Below are positions 1-10,412 of a stretch of 64,000 nucleotides of DNA, in pieces; position 1 is the first letter of the stretch, and each line of letters starts with the position of its first letter. A program made the translations under genes and the position numbers. The notes under the pieces are model-generated. The model did no database searches, was not told the DNA's origin, and saw only the letters and a program-made list of their open reading frames with translations. This stretch comes from Asparagopsis taxiformis (lineage: Eukaryota; Rhodophyta; Florideophyceae; Bonnemaisoniales; Bonnemaisoniaceae): the NCBI GenBank assembly GCA_030407315.1, contig JALQPE010000158.1, positions 124,001-188,000 of the forward strand, given 5' to 3'.

Positions 1-291
1 CGCCATTGCGAGTCGAAGAATTGAGGTGGATTGATAACGCTGGAGCGCATAGTCGGGAGGCGTCAATCGTGCGGGATTCTCGTGCTTTCGCAAGGCACAA
101 CTGTTTTTTTTGTACCTTGATATTCATTTGTCGACGTACAAAGGCAGTTGAATTTATTCATTTTTATAAAGGATGCGCTATTGAGATTATTTGCAAGCAA
201 GGGACTGTTGGTCCACCATCTAGGGTTTTCTTTCCGTTACATGAGTGCCGCTCCCATTCGTCGTCGAAACGCTCGATAATAGCATCGCCAT
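1..291. other. 3' flank of the PRA1-like gene, no gene seen
   Basis: No convincing coding region is seen. The plus-strand frame running through here has no recognisable domain and overlaps the end of the minus-strand PRA1-like gene. On the minus strand a TGTAA motif lies at 241-237, about 50 bases after the PRA1-like stop codon, and may be its polyadenylation signal. The upstream neighbour lies outside the window. Confidence 0.5.
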
Positions 292-930
292 TTATACAAC
301 CATTTCAGCGCTGTCCGCTGTGTCGTCACGAATAACGCTATGAATACCAACTACGATCAACACGAAGAAAAGCAAAGATATCACAAGTGTGAACACATGT
401 CCCACAGTCAATGCCAGCACACCAGTAACAACCAACACGGCTACTTTCACATTTTTCGTCAATGCAAAATTGTCGCTCACTTGAATATCATCCGGATGTG
501 CTATCCATAAATAAAACGCGAGCGCCATCCATGCCACCAGCGCAATCACGCTGCCAAAGTGTGCAAATGCGAAAATAAACAAGTGCAAACACGTTAGCAG
601 AAAGTAATTGTAGAAGTAGGTCACCACGTTGTACCCCACGCGTCCGCGCAATTGTCCCAGCGGTGGCAGGTTGAAGTTGGATAGGTCGAAAAACTCGCGC
701 CACGGTCGTGCACTCTGTTGAATCAAACTGACACGGTCCGCAAGTGTCATATCCGACGCCGGGTCCAACGGTTGCACATACAAGTTGGAAACATCGGGTA
801 AAAGTTGCTTTGCATTTTCCATCATGCCTCCAACACCGTTTTGCTCCACGCTCTCGTTGCCGCTGCCGCCACCACCACTCAACGAATCCTTCACACTCCC
901 GACCGCATCCGCGATTCGTTCGTAGTTCAT
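292..930 (-). CDS. PRA1 family protein (prenylated Rab acceptor)
   Basis: PRA1/YIP3 proteins are small ER/Golgi membrane proteins that bind prenylated Rab GTPases and help deliver them to membranes. The diagnostic core is visible: an ARPWREFFDLSNF segment, then an R..YN....F..NY block, then two pairs of hydrophobic helices, and a short tail ending HSVIRDD. The N-terminal 60 residues are Ser/Gly-rich and probably disordered. I start at the ATG at 930 (MNYERIAD), giving about 212 residues; the frame stays open a further 78 bases upstream but without an ATG. It is divergent from RPL5, with 411 bases between the starts. The family is near certain; which PRA1 subtype is not resolved. Confidence 0.88.
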   Translation of the reverse strand: MNYERIADAVGSVKDSLSGGGGSGNESVEQNGVGGMMENAKQLLPDVSNLYVQPLDPASDMTLADRVSLIQQSARPWREFFDLSNFNLPPLGQLRGRVGYNVVTYFYNYFLLTCLHLFIFAFAHFGSVIALVAWMALAFYLWIAHPDDIQVSDNFALTKNVKVAVLVVTGVLALTVGHVFTLVISLLFFVLIVVGIHSVIRDDTADSAEMVV

Positions 931-1341
931 CTTGTTCGATTTGCTGCTCTCGGTGGTTTCGCTACTCACACGACGGACGATTGATTGCACTTGACAAGGA
1001 TTATTCACGCGAACACATGTGGTGTCTCCTCAAAGTAGTTACTAGACGCGATGTGTCCAGCAAGGAATGTGCGCGACATCCAAATACAGCGTGTTCCCCA
1101 CAGATGGCTGTATTCCAACCCAACAGAAATGGTTCAAAAAATCTCTTCCAATCATTCTCCGTTGAGTATCACAACCAATTACAATTATTCGATTCAAATT
1201 TAATTAACCCTAAATTCATTCACCTCGTCGGCGACCAGCATTCAATGCTCAATTTCGCACATATGTTGTGCCAAAGAGTGCCACACCTTCTCCAGACCTC
1301 CTGACCAAAGTCATCTTCGTTCCGCGACTCGATAATCACCA
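931..1341. promoter_or_regulatory. Divergent intergenic region between PRA1-like gene and RPL5
   Basis: This 411-base gap separates two divergently transcribed genes, so it must hold both promoters. It is AT-rich in the middle (about 1130-1215) and pyrimidine-rich just before the RPL5 start at 1342 (1285-1325), as is common for ribosomal protein genes. I see no clear TATA box or named operator. Confidence 0.4.
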
Positions 1342-2539
1342 ATGGCGCGCGTCAAGTTTTCCAAGAATAAGGCATACAGCAAGCGCTACCAGACCAAATG
1401 GCGTCGTCGTCGCGAAGGAAAGACAGACTATCAAGCGCGTCGCGGCCTAGTCACTCAGGACAAGCGCAAGTACAATGCTCCTAAGTACAGGCTTGTCGTT
1501 CGTTTCACGAATAGGTATGTACTTTCTTCATTCTGTTCACGTCATCATCTTCAGATACGATCGATCGCAGTGCGATGACTAGTGTGCGTTGCATAGTTCA
1601 CCTCAATTCTGCATCCACATGCATTCATGTTACCGAACCGATTCTTTGTGATTTGCTGCAAAACGCATCATGTCACATTGGGCGACGCATGGATCCAGAG
1701 CACACCAGGCACCTGCCCTGTCGATAGCCATTGTACAATTACGCGAAATCGGTGTTCTCCGAATCTTCGTTGTACTGATGAGCCCATGTGCTGACGATAC
1801 ATTGTTCTACTTGCCTATTCGTGTTATCAGGGATATTATCTGTCAGATTGTAGCTGCCCGTATCACTGGTGATGAGATCATCACTGCGGCATATGCACAC
1901 GAGCTTCCCCGCTACGGCATCAAGCATGGTCTTACCAATTTTGCTGCTGCGTATTGTGTCGGTCTCCTTTGTGCTCGACGCCACCTTACCAAGTTCAATC
2001 TTCATGAGGTGTACGTTGGACAGGAGGAGGTAGATGGAGAGCTATTCGAAGTTGAGGAGGACGACGAGCGTCGTCCGTTCAGTGCTGTTCTCGATATCGG
2101 TCTCGTCCGTACCTCCACTGGAAACAAAGTATTTGCCGCCATGAAGGGCGCTGTTGACGGAGGTATTCTGGTTCCCCACAACGAGAAGCGATTCCCTGCC
2201 TACAGCAAGGAAGAAGGATTCGATGCTGATGAGCTCAAGAGCAGAATTCTCGGGACTCATGTCTCTGAGTACATGAATTACTTGCTTGAGGAGGACGAAG
2301 ACGCGTACAAGAGACAGTTCGCCGCCTATATCAGGGAAGGTATTGAGGCTGATGATATCGAGGATCTGTACCTTGAGGCTCATAAGAAGATCCGGGAAGA
2401 CCCCACATTCACTAAGAAGCCTAAGACTGCCACCGAGCACAATTCTACTTGGCGTATGAAGAAGAGGACTTACGCTGAGCGCAAGCAGGCTATCAAGGAT
2501 AAAATTGCTGCCCACTTGGCAGCCGCTGCAGCTGAATAA
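1342..2539 (+). CDS. RPL5: 60S ribosomal protein L5 (uL18), one intron
   Basis: RPL5 is a large-subunit protein that forms the 5S RNP with 5S rRNA and RPL11. Exon 1 (1342-1514) encodes the basic N-terminus including [16 protein letters not shown] and ends inside an Arg codon. The intron 1515-1830 (316 bases) starts GTATGT and ends TTATCAG, with a plausible branch site CTGAC near 1790. Exon 2 (1831-2539) resumes with DIICQI and runs through [34 protein letters not shown] and [16 protein letters not shown], all hallmarks of the family. The joined product is 293 residues, against 297 in human, so it is full length. It is convergent with the CABIN1-like gene. Three TGTAA motifs follow the stop within 45 bases. 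Confidence 0.97.
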
Positions 2540-2545
2540 AAAGAA

Positions 2546-2583
2546 TGTAACACGCAATCACATGTAAAGATATGTCCTTGTAA
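2546..2583 (+). terminator. Cluster of three TGTAA motifs after RPL5 (candidate polyadenylation signal)
   Basis: TGTAA occurs at 2546-2550, 2563-2567 and 2579-2583, directly after the RPL5 stop codon. UGUAA is the established polyadenylation signal in green algae such as Chlamydomonas. The motif also follows about half of the other genes here, so a similar role is plausible. A weak AATAAA overlaps the stop codon and is the alternative. Confidence 0.35.
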
Positions 2584-2787
2584 TGTGGTAGCGTCCAGAT
2601 GCAATTCTTGTGTCACCAGGACCTCGTAATCCCGAATCTCATCGTTTATTGCAGTTGAGAAGTTACAGTTGTCGGCGGGCTTTTGGCTCATTTGTAGTAA
2701 CATCATACTCAGATGTCGAATTGAGCTCGTCTGGAGGACATACGAATCTAGTTGATACTATTCGCCACTGTGAGTGGGCGTCTGAAA

Positions 2788-5700
2788 TCATTCTGAGCCA
2801 TAATCAGCAACTCTTCTTTTCAGCAGCTTGGTCATCTTATCATCCAGAGCCCATTTGTCTGCACTGGACTCTAGAGTTTCAACGAAATCGGCTCGAATAG
2901 AAGCAGGAAGGGTACGAATCGAACCTTCAACGGGCAAGTTCTTGAGTGCAGCCATATCAATGCTGATAGCCCCGCTTGCTGATCTCCATCTGAGGTATTC
3001 CAGTCGCAAGGCAGTGTGGATAGCCATGAGACATCGAGGTCTGCCGCTTTCTATCAGCCTCTCTGAACCACTTTCAAACTTTTCTCCTCGAGATAGACTC
3101 ACTCGGACACGTTTGATGCCTTGAGCAAGACGTAATGTTTCAATATATACATCCCAGGTTCTGCGGTAAGATGATTGGAAAGCAGCGACGTCTATTACGA
3201 TTCCCTTTTCCATGGAATTCAAAATTGCTGCGCGTCGAGTAACTGCGTATGCTGAAATCAAATCGTCCATAAGAGCTCCGTCAACTGGGAGGTCTTCTGC
3301 TGATCTCTTCTTAAGTCTTGCAATTATTGCTGCCAGCAATCTCCATTCACCAGTTTGACTCAACAGTTGACCGTATAAGCCTAGCAGCTTTGTTCTCCAT
3401 CGAAACAATTTACGTTCGGTTTCCAGTGCTGGTTCGATTCCTGTGTCGGTGATACGATAATTCCAAATCTTGTAAAAGTATCCTCGGTGACTTGACTCAG
3501 ACCCTTGGTCGAGGGCTTTGAGAACTGCATCCAACCGGAACAGCTTGGCGAGTTCGGCAAGAGCTCCTTTGATGTCTTTCAATACTTCTGCCAAGATTAG
3601 AGCGATACAGAAAGTTGATTTGAAGTGAAACTCAGAGTACGGGACTTCAGATTTAGAGTCTCGACAAAATTGCATCGCTGATAGTATGTCCTCAGCGATG
3701 CTAATCTTTCTTTCTGTAATCCATTCATCGACGTCCTTGTTTCGATCGTTGAAATCATCAACAATAATTGGACCTTGCTCTCTAAATGAGTATTTCTCTA
3801 GCAGAGCAAGAACTAATGCTGCACTTCCATTGTCTTCGACTGTTCGTAAAATTTTAAGCCTCGAAGCATGCAGTTTGTAAACTGGCTCTATATCAGCCGG
3901 TTGTTTCAGTGAGTGTCGTAAACTTTTGTTTTCCTGAATCGCTGTATAGAAACAATTCAGATATTCCTCTGCAGGTCGCCCAACCTTACGCATGAGTTTC
4001 GCTTCGAGGAACGTATAATGCCATTGGAGCTTTTCTACTCCACTATATCCTGCTCTCCAGGACGGAATGATTTCTTGTGGAGAAATTTCAATAATGTCAT
4101 GGATACTCTGATTATGGGTGGGATCATCAAACGTCTGAACTCTTCTCGAAATTGCATAGTTCTCTCCAAAAAGCAATCTCTTTCCTTCCCGCAACTGATT
4201 CAACGCTCCGCTTGCAAGGCTTATGAAGCTTTCTGGATACCGATTCACAGGATGGGTGAGAAGCTTGAAGTCCAGTGCACTCTGCGTCCAGTGCAGGTAG
4301 AAATATCTCATTTCTCGTAGTCGAAGGAGTGCGAGCGATGCACTACCAAATCGAATTGCCATCAAGCGGCGAGAATCCTGTCTCCCTTCATCATCACCTG
4401 GGTGCATTTCACCTTGCAGTTTGGGCCGCGATGTTGTGCAATTTGTCAAGCCAAATGAACCAAATAGATCACCATCATCTCCAAATCCTGACCATGACTC
4501 TTTATCATTTCCATCATATGAATATCCCAAAACATCAGCAACATTCATTGCGGCAGCAACTTTGCACGCATTTCGAGCCCAGTGATGTCTTAACAAAGAT
4601 TCTGCAAAACCAAAACATGCTTCTGACCTTCCAAATATTGTCTCGACAGTTTCTCCATCTGTTAAAGTAGAGAGATCCTCAGATCGATAAAGACCAAATG
4701 TAGAAAAATTGACTTCTCTTTCGTCTAGAGCTAGATCAGCAATCTCAACAAATATGCGCCCAAGCAAAATCCAAGTTCCAGCACTCCATGGTCGACTTCG
4801 AAGCGCTACAAGACATTCACTGGAAGCAGCTAGAAGACGTTCTGCAACTTCCTTTGGTCTTTTACGTCGCTCAGCCGTTTTGTGCTTCTTATATTCAGCT
4901 TCATGGGCAGCCAGAATTGACATGGAATGGAGAGCGAACACCTCAAAGTATAGTATGGAGAATTGGGTTTTGCTGATATTGTTTTCTTCTTCTTCCTCTG
5001 GCTCTTGAGTCTCTTCTCGATTCCATTCTTCTATTAGTTTGGATACATTTTCTGCTGCTTCTCTCGAAATGTCCGTCCTAGAATCCACAACCTCGCAAAC
5101 TATAGTATCTAGTCCTTGGAACGACAGCATACGAACCCCATGAGGAGGATCCTCAGGTAACGCTCCAGCCAGGCGAGATAAAACTTCGCGTAGTCGCTTT
5201 GTCCTCTTTCCTTCTCTACGTCGTAAACACATCGCCTCGAAGATTCGTTTACGGTAGAAGAAGTACACATCCCTGCAAATGTCTGCATCGATTGTCGGCA
5301 CCGATGTAACTGGATCCCCTGTAGTAAAAGAAAGACCAATATGTTTGCTCACGCGACATCCTTCTTCCAGCCAGGGAACATCTGTGACGACATTGGCATC
5401 TCCGGACAATGTCTCTAGCTCAGGAATCTGGTATAGACATTGGTAACACTGAGCAAGCTCGTGTCGAATCATATGGGCATCTTGCCAGTTGTATTCTGGA
5501 TCGGTCTTGCTGATAGTGCTCCCGTCGTCTGAAGAATCAGATGGAGACTCTACAATGCTCGGTTCATTGTTTTCTACTGGTAGATCCTCGGATCCATTTT
5601 CATCGTTTTGAATAGGATTCATTAGAGCTTTCAAGGATAAAACATCACTCTTTGCTCTGATAGCTTCCTTTTTCCGTTTCTCACTTGATATCGCCAATTC

Positions 5701-8700
5701 TTCCAGCCTTTGGAGCAGATATCTTACATACAACTTGATCAAAGCTCCACTTGTTCCCTCTTCACGACAACAGCCTCTTGTCACTAATGCCTTCAAGCAT
5801 AGGCAAATGACATGCAACATTTTCTGTGCAACCGTTTGATCTGGTGAATTACGTGACAAAGCTTCTAGATCGGTCGACTTCTCTTGACACTTTTGCTTGA
5901 TCATGATACAACGTGCAAACGCCAACATGCATCGAGTGAAAGCAAGTCTTCGGTTCTTCTGTGAGGCACCCATTTCCATATTCGATGACATGGATTTCAG
6001 TAGAGGGATCTTTGTCATGATCAATCCAGTCAGAGACACAAGGGTTATAGATGCAATAGATACAGCGTCGTACATTGACCATCCACTTGAGCCGACTTTG
6101 CAATCCCATAGACTAGAGCTCGATGAAGAAGATACCTTTTTGATTAGGGCAACATATTTGCGAACTTGCACCAGTAAATCAGCCAACCGGGACGAGCTTG
6201 AATCCTCGTCTTTCCCGTCCCCGAGATCTTTCTCAATTTCACTCCGCAGCTTCGCAATATAGTAATGAACTGCCATACGCAAACGAAGAGAGAAACACAC
6301 AAGATCCCCAATTGAGTCTGAAGATTTGGCACAAGCTTCTCCAAACACCTTCAATCGCGGTTCCAATTCAATTTCAGAATCAAGACGCTTCTCCCAAGCC
6401 TCGAGCTCTTGGGCATCCGCAAATTCAACCTTCAGTTCATTAGCCTGCCATCTTGTCAGTTCTAGTGATTTGACAGATGAATGTATAGAGCTAGAGAGAA
6501 TAGATACAGTTCGAATTGCTGCCTCCTCATCACCTTTCCCGGCTTTAGATAGCTCTTCAATTGCTTTTTCAAGGTCCCGTGCTCTCTTCAAACTTGATAT
6601 TCGATTCTGAATCAACTCCTCCAAACCCTCACCAGTGTAGCCTGACAAGTCTGGACCTACAATATCTGGAACAATGGAGGTGCAGTTATCGGCAACTTGA
6701 CGAAGCAATTCTAACGTGTATTCGGAATACCGGAATGATAATTGCATCTGTCCCTTACATTCATATAGCAGACCCCAAAGCCAAGCAAATCGCATTCTCA
6801 AAAAGATGTCGCTTTCACTGCCTGATGACGGAAGTTCAACATGGGAAAGTAAGCGTGAAGCTTCTTGAAAACGACGGGCTTTTGCTTTGCCAGCTTTCTT
6901 GCCAGAAACAAGCATTGCCTCAATGATGAGAGCTGTCGTTGATGGTGGACCTGGCATGTGCAGCTGAAGCTTTGAACGAAGAGTAGACCATAGCAAGGCG
7001 AGTTCTGAAGAATATTGAGTAACCTTCATCGTTGACAATACTGCCAATATGCGTTGAAGTAAATCAATTGGGCCACTATTGGCTCCTGCAAACGATTTTA
7101 CGCATTTCTCAACCTCCATCGCTTCTTCTCTTTCGCTTACAAACTTAACCCAAGAACACTGCCTTTCCGCCTCAAGCTTCACATTCGTTTTGTCACTGGC
7201 ATCAGAGGGAGAGCCATCGTCCGGATCTCTACTCGGTTGCTCGAATAACTTCTTGTCTTCTTGCTGTAAATCCTGTTTCTCGAGACATATATCCAGGAAT
7301 GCCTGAATCAACGAAACGTCCTCCGGTGCATTATCAAATGAACCCAATCCGTTCTCCATATTGAATCCTCCACCGTGCTTCGATTGTTGCTCCGCCTGTG
7401 TCCTCTGTCGGGTTGATCGTCGAATTTCTGGCCTGTTTGCGGATGATGATTCCTTTTTCACTTGGGACCGGGAACCTGGAGACTGATCCTGGCCCACTTC
7501 TCCTGCGTCGGGCATCATATCATCTACTTTTTCAGTAGTTGAAAAAGGGACTGGAGGAACTGAGTGGGTATCGGGATCTGGCGTCAATTTACTTTGCGCC
7601 TGCTTCTGGAAGAGATTTCCGTTCTTCGACTTGTCTGCATGATCCTCCGGTGGAGCAATGGTTTTTGAGTTGTTCGGAGCACTTGCTACCTCACTAGTCA
7701 GTTGCTGAGTTTGACTGCCGGTATCTCTGCGCTCACATTCCCGTTCTGTCGAAAATGGTGGAGCCTGCATTACCAACTTCTCCTGGGAAAGCACTGTGTT
7801 TGTATTGACATTATTGCTATGGTCGTCAGTTTTGTCGCTCAGTTTAGCATGCCCTGCCGTACCTACTTGCTTGGCAGAAATGCTGGTGGAATTTTTGATG
7901 GGATGGCTTTCGGACTGTTCTTGCGGTAGTTCAATTACTTCATTTGCAGGCGGACATATTTCTGTAGAATCATCAGGTGTTTGATTTGGAGTATCGATGA
8001 TGTGAACAATTGGCACGGCTGAGACCTCAGGGGAGGCAGAGCGGGATGGTGAATTGTCTAAAATTTGGACTACTTGATTGGGTGGATTACGCTGTGGAGT
8101 CAGCACAAGGTTGCTCGGAAGTTGAATATGGACTGGATGAGCTATTGACAACTTGCTTGGTTGGGACGGAAGCATCCTTCGTTCAAGGCATAACCGCAAA
8201 ACGTCGATAAGAGCAGCCCAGGTAAGCTCCGTGAGTTGTAATGTCTCTGGGAGATGAGATTGGTTTGCGATGCGCTTTTCGCGTAGTTGAAGGACATGAC
8301 GATGCTGATCGGACAGTATTTCAGAAATGGATTGCAGCGATGCTTCACGCTCATGGGACAATGGGGTACAGTCTTCATCTGCATCGCCAATGGCAGCTAA
8401 TATGGCCGAATATCCATCACGACAGAGCCAATGGGCGGGGCGCATGTGCAGGGCAGTCTCATATGCCCGACGAGCTATGTGCAAATGACCGCAGCGTGCG
8501 GCGGAACGGGCTGCTCGGAGCCAGACGAGAAAGTCTGAACGGTCTATAGAAAGTGCTTTTGCATACATCTGTGCGGCATCCAGATGTTCGGAAAGGTTTG
8601 CATGAACTTCTGCTAGATTTCTGTGCACTGCATAACGAAGATTACGCTCCCATAGGGGAACAGATGGCTGAGGGCGCGGGCGTTTGTTGCTGGTAGTATC

Positions 8701-8940
8701 GGATGCGGATGATGTTAGCTGAGTTGAGATATTTTGGAAGAGCGGCTTGGCGTTTGTTGGATTGGTAAATTGGTAAGTCTGCAGAGCCGTTTCGTACAGC
8801 TTTCGCAATCGAAATTCACGCTGCTCGGGGGTCTCCTGGAGAGAGGGTTTGGAGGATGGATCGGAAGACGCTGGCGTTTGCGTCGCCGAACGAGAAGGTT
8901 GAGATTGTGGTTCTTGCAGACAGCGCCATTGCTGCAACAT
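2788..8940 (-). CDS. CABIN1/HIR3-like TPR protein (HIR histone chaperone complex)
   Basis: This 2,050-residue protein is best read as the alga's CABIN1/Hir3 subunit of the HIRA/HIR complex, which deposits H3.3-H4 independently of replication. The N-terminal TPR block (about residues 105-185) matches the family in order and spacing: a YAVHRNLAEVHANL helix, then LDAAQMYAKALSIDRSD, then the ARRAYETALHMRPAHWLCRD segment, which parallels the CABIN1 helix pair closely. Residues about 270-540 are low-complexity and disordered. The remaining 1,500 residues are helical, with TPR-like stretches such as SAGTWILLGRIF. No intron is needed. It is divergent from the ABC gene with 215 bases between starts. 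The family call rests on the TPR region; the rest could be lineage-specific. Confidence 0.7.
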   Translation of the reverse strand: MLQQWRCLQEPQSQPSRSATQTPASSDPSSKPSLQETPEQREFRLRKLYETALQTYQFTNPTNAKPLFQNISTQLTSSASDTTSNKRPRPQPSVPLWERNLRYAVHRNLAEVHANLSEHLDAAQMYAKALSIDRSDFLVWLRAARSAARCGHLHIARRAYETALHMRPAHWLCRDGYSAILAAIGDADEDCTPLSHEREASLQSISEILSDQHRHVLQLREKRIANQSHLPETLQLTELTWAALIDVLRLCLERRMLPSQPSKLSIAHPVHIQLPSNLVLTPQRNPPNQVVQILDNSPSRSASPEVSAVPIVHIIDTPNQTPDDSTEICPPANEVIELPQEQSESHPIKNSTSISAKQVGTAGHAKLSDKTDDHSNNVNTNTVLSQEKLVMQAPPFSTERECERRDTGSQTQQLTSEVASAPNNSKTIAPPEDHADKSKNGNLFQKQAQSKLTPDPDTHSVPPVPFSTTEKVDDMMPDAGEVGQDQSPGSRSQVKKESSSANRPEIRRSTRQRTQAEQQSKHGGGFNMENGLGSFDNAPEDVSLIQAFLDICLEKQDLQQEDKKLFEQPSRDPDDGSPSDASDKTNVKLEAERQCSWVKFVSEREEAMEVEKCVKSFAGANSGPIDLLQRILAVLSTMKVTQYSSELALLWSTLRSKLQLHMPGPPSTTALIIEAMLVSGKKAGKAKARRFQEASRLLSHVELPSSGSESDIFLRMRFAWLWGLLYECKGQMQLSFRYSEYTLELLRQVADNCTSIVPDIVGPDLSGYTGEGLEELIQNRISSLKRARDLEKAIEELSKAGKGDEEAAIRTVSILSSSIHSSVKSLELTRWQANELKVEFADAQELEAWEKRLDSEIELEPRLKVFGEACAKSSDSIGDLVCFSLRLRMAVHYYIAKLRSEIEKDLGDGKDEDSSSSRLADLLVQVRKYVALIKKVSSSSSSSLWDCKVGSSGWSMYDAVSIASITLVSLTGLIMTKIPLLKSMSSNMEMGASQKNRRLAFTRCMLAFARCIMIKQKCQEKSTDLEALSRNSPDQTVAQKMLHVICLCLKALVTRGCCREEGTSGALIKLYVRYLLQRLEELAISSEKRKKEAIRAKSDVLSLKALMNPIQNDENGSEDLPVENNEPSIVESPSDSSDDGSTISKTDPEYNWQDAHMIRHELAQCYQCLYQIPELETLSGDANVVTDVPWLEEGCRVSKHIGLSFTTGDPVTSVPTIDADICRDVYFFYRKRIFEAMCLRRREGKRTKRLREVLSRLAGALPEDPPHGVRMLSFQGLDTIVCEVVDSRTDISREAAENVSKLIEEWNREETQEPEEEEENNISKTQFSILYFEVFALHSMSILAAHEAEYKKHKTAERRKRPKEVAERLLAASSECLVALRSRPWSAGTWILLGRIFVEIADLALDEREVNFSTFGLYRSEDLSTLTDGETVETIFGRSEACFGFAESLLRHHWARNACKVAAAMNVADVLGYSYDGNDKESWSGFGDDGDLFGSFGLTNCTTSRPKLQGEMHPGDDEGRQDSRRLMAIRFGSASLALLRLREMRYFYLHWTQSALDFKLLTHPVNRYPESFISLASGALNQLREGKRLLFGENYAISRRVQTFDDPTHNQSIHDIIEISPQEIIPSWRAGYSGVEKLQWHYTFLEAKLMRKVGRPAEEYLNCFYTAIQENKSLRHSLKQPADIEPVYKLHASRLKILRTVEDNGSAALVLALLEKYSFREQGPIIVDDFNDRNKDVDEWITERKISIAEDILSAMQFCRDSKSEVPYSEFHFKSTFCIALILAEVLKDIKGALAELAKLFRLDAVLKALDQGSESSHRGYFYKIWNYRITDTGIEPALETERKLFRWRTKLLGLYGQLLSQTGEWRLLAAIIARLKKRSAEDLPVDGALMDDLISAYAVTRRAAILNSMEKGIVIDVAAFQSSYRRTWDVYIETLRLAQGIKRVRVSLSRGEKFESGSERLIESGRPRCLMAIHTALRLEYLRWRSASGAISIDMAALKNLPVEGSIRTLPASIRADFVETLESSADKWALDDKMTKLLKRRVADYGSE

Positions 8941-9155
8941 GATGAAACATGGATGGCGGAGTTGTGCGGGCGGACGAGTGGCGATTTGACTTGTTGTAGG
9001 AGCATGATGATAGTTGTCATTATGAAAATTTTCACTGCGCTTAATTCGCTGCCGATTGGGACATATTTGTCGACAAAGTGTAATCTTCAGTCATTTTAAC
9101 AGCGCACTATCTTCATCCCGCGCTTGTCCTATTCTCCATCGCAATACTTTTCAAT

Positions 9156-10412
9156 ATGTCTTGCGCAGCTTTTGGCACCCCTCTCCCGCTTCCTCACAAT
9201 TCGTCTCTGCTTCGCCACAATGTATCATGTCCTATGCCCAACGCGGCATCCAAATCATCTCGTGCACACCGCACACACACCAATATGCTGCTGGACTTTC
9301 TCTTCAAACAACCGCCACAATTCGATCTCAACGAATTGAGCGAACATCATCCAGCCGTCTCAGTGACCAATCTGTCCAAAACGTTCAGGAAGCGCGTAAA
9401 ACGACCTGGTTCAAAGAAGAAGGAATCGCGTCTGATCACCGCCGTAGATTCGATTTCGTTCACTGTACCACGAGGTCAAATTCTTGGCCTACTAGGCCCA
9501 AATTCCAGTGGCAAGACAACTACTCTACGATGCTTAGCTACACTTTGCGAACCCGACTCGGGAAGTATCAAGTACTATGGTGTGGATGCTTTGAAAAATC
9601 CGTACGTAGCCCGAGAAATGGTAGGCTTTGTAGCGCAGAGTGCCGGAGTAGACAAGGTATTGACCGGACGCGAGCATCTAGAACTTTTTGGCTCGCTAGC
9701 TCATCTGGACAAGGCGACGAAGCGACGTAATATTGAGGCAGTGATCGACCTTTTTGATTTAGGCGCCTTCATCGACAGGCAAGCTGGTGTGTATTCAGGT
9801 GGAGTAATTCGCCGATTGGATCTGGCGATAGCAATGCTGCATCAACCACCAATTATGATTCTGGACGAGCCGACGGTGGGGCTGGATATCGAAACACGGC
9901 GTGTGATCTGGGATGTGATTCGGTCAGCACGGGAGAGCGGTGGCACTATTGTACTCACGTCGCACTATCTAGAGGAAATTGACGTGCTTGCTGATCAAGT
10001 GGCCATATTGGAACAGGGAGTTTTCATCGCCAAGGGCTCGACTACGGAATTAAAGAACGCACTTGGAGGAGACCGGGTGACTATTCGACTCAAGGAATTT
10101 ACTAGTATGCAGGAGGCCGAATCGGCAGTGGCGGCGTTGAAACGAATGGGGTTGACGCGCGAGGCATTGATCAATCGGCTGCAGAATAATGCACTGGAAC
10201 TTGTGGTAGACCCGAACGATTCGAGTGTTGGAACGCAAATTGTGGACGCGCTGCGTTCAATAGGATTTGAAAGACTATTCAGCTTCTCGCAGTCCAAACC
10301 GAGTTTGGATGACGTGTACCTAGCGGCAACGGGGAGAAGTTTGTCTGATGCGGACTCTTCAGCGAAGCAATTGAGGGATAACAAAGCGATGCAAAAGGAA
10401 AGTATGGCATGA
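9156..10412 (+). CDS. ABC transporter ATP-binding protein (DrrA/ABC-2 type), probably organelle-targeted
   Basis: This is a single soluble ATPase domain of 418 residues with no membrane segments, of the kind that pairs with a separate ABC-2 permease. Walker A is G114-PNSSGK-T121 (the usual third and fourth residues GA are replaced by SS, but the GKT is intact). The Q-loop glutamine is near 161, the signature is YSGGV at 213-217 (a Y where L is usual), Walker B is MILDEPT at 234-240, and the H-loop is H270. A family-typical C-terminal extension follows, with a DDVYLAATGR motif. The first 60 residues are rich in Ser, Arg, His and Pro and lack acids, which suggests a plastid or mitochondrial transit peptide. 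No permease gene is nearby. A TGTAA lies 60 bases after the stop. Confidence 0.88.
   Translation: MSCAAFGTPLPLPHNSSLLRHNVSCPMPNAASKSSRAHRTHTNMLLDFLFKQPPQFDLNELSEHHPAVSVTNLSKTFRKRVKRPGSKKKESRLITAVDSISFTVPRGQILGLLGPNSSGKTTTLRCLATLCEPDSGSIKYYGVDALKNPYVAREMVGFVAQSAGVDKVLTGREHLELFGSLAHLDKATKRRNIEAVIDLFDLGAFIDRQAGVYSGGVIRRLDLAIAMLHQPPIMILDEPTVGLDIETRRVIWDVIRSARESGGTIVLTSHYLEEIDVLADQVAILEQGVFIAKGSTTELKNALGGDRVTIRLKEFTSMQEAESAVAALKRMGLTREALINRLQNNALELVVDPNDSSVGTQIVDALRSIGFERLFSFSQSKPSLDDVYLAATGRSLSDADSSAKQLRDNKAMQKESMA

Noticed and set aside
6..335. Plus-strand 109-codon frame at the left edge
   Set aside because: It has no recognisable domain, overlaps the PRA1-like gene on the other strand and has an unconvincing composition.
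1515..1830. Possible C/D box snoRNA in the RPL5 intron
   Set aside because: A CTGATGAG and a CTGA are present near 1776 and 1790 but are far too close together, and no terminal stem is visible.
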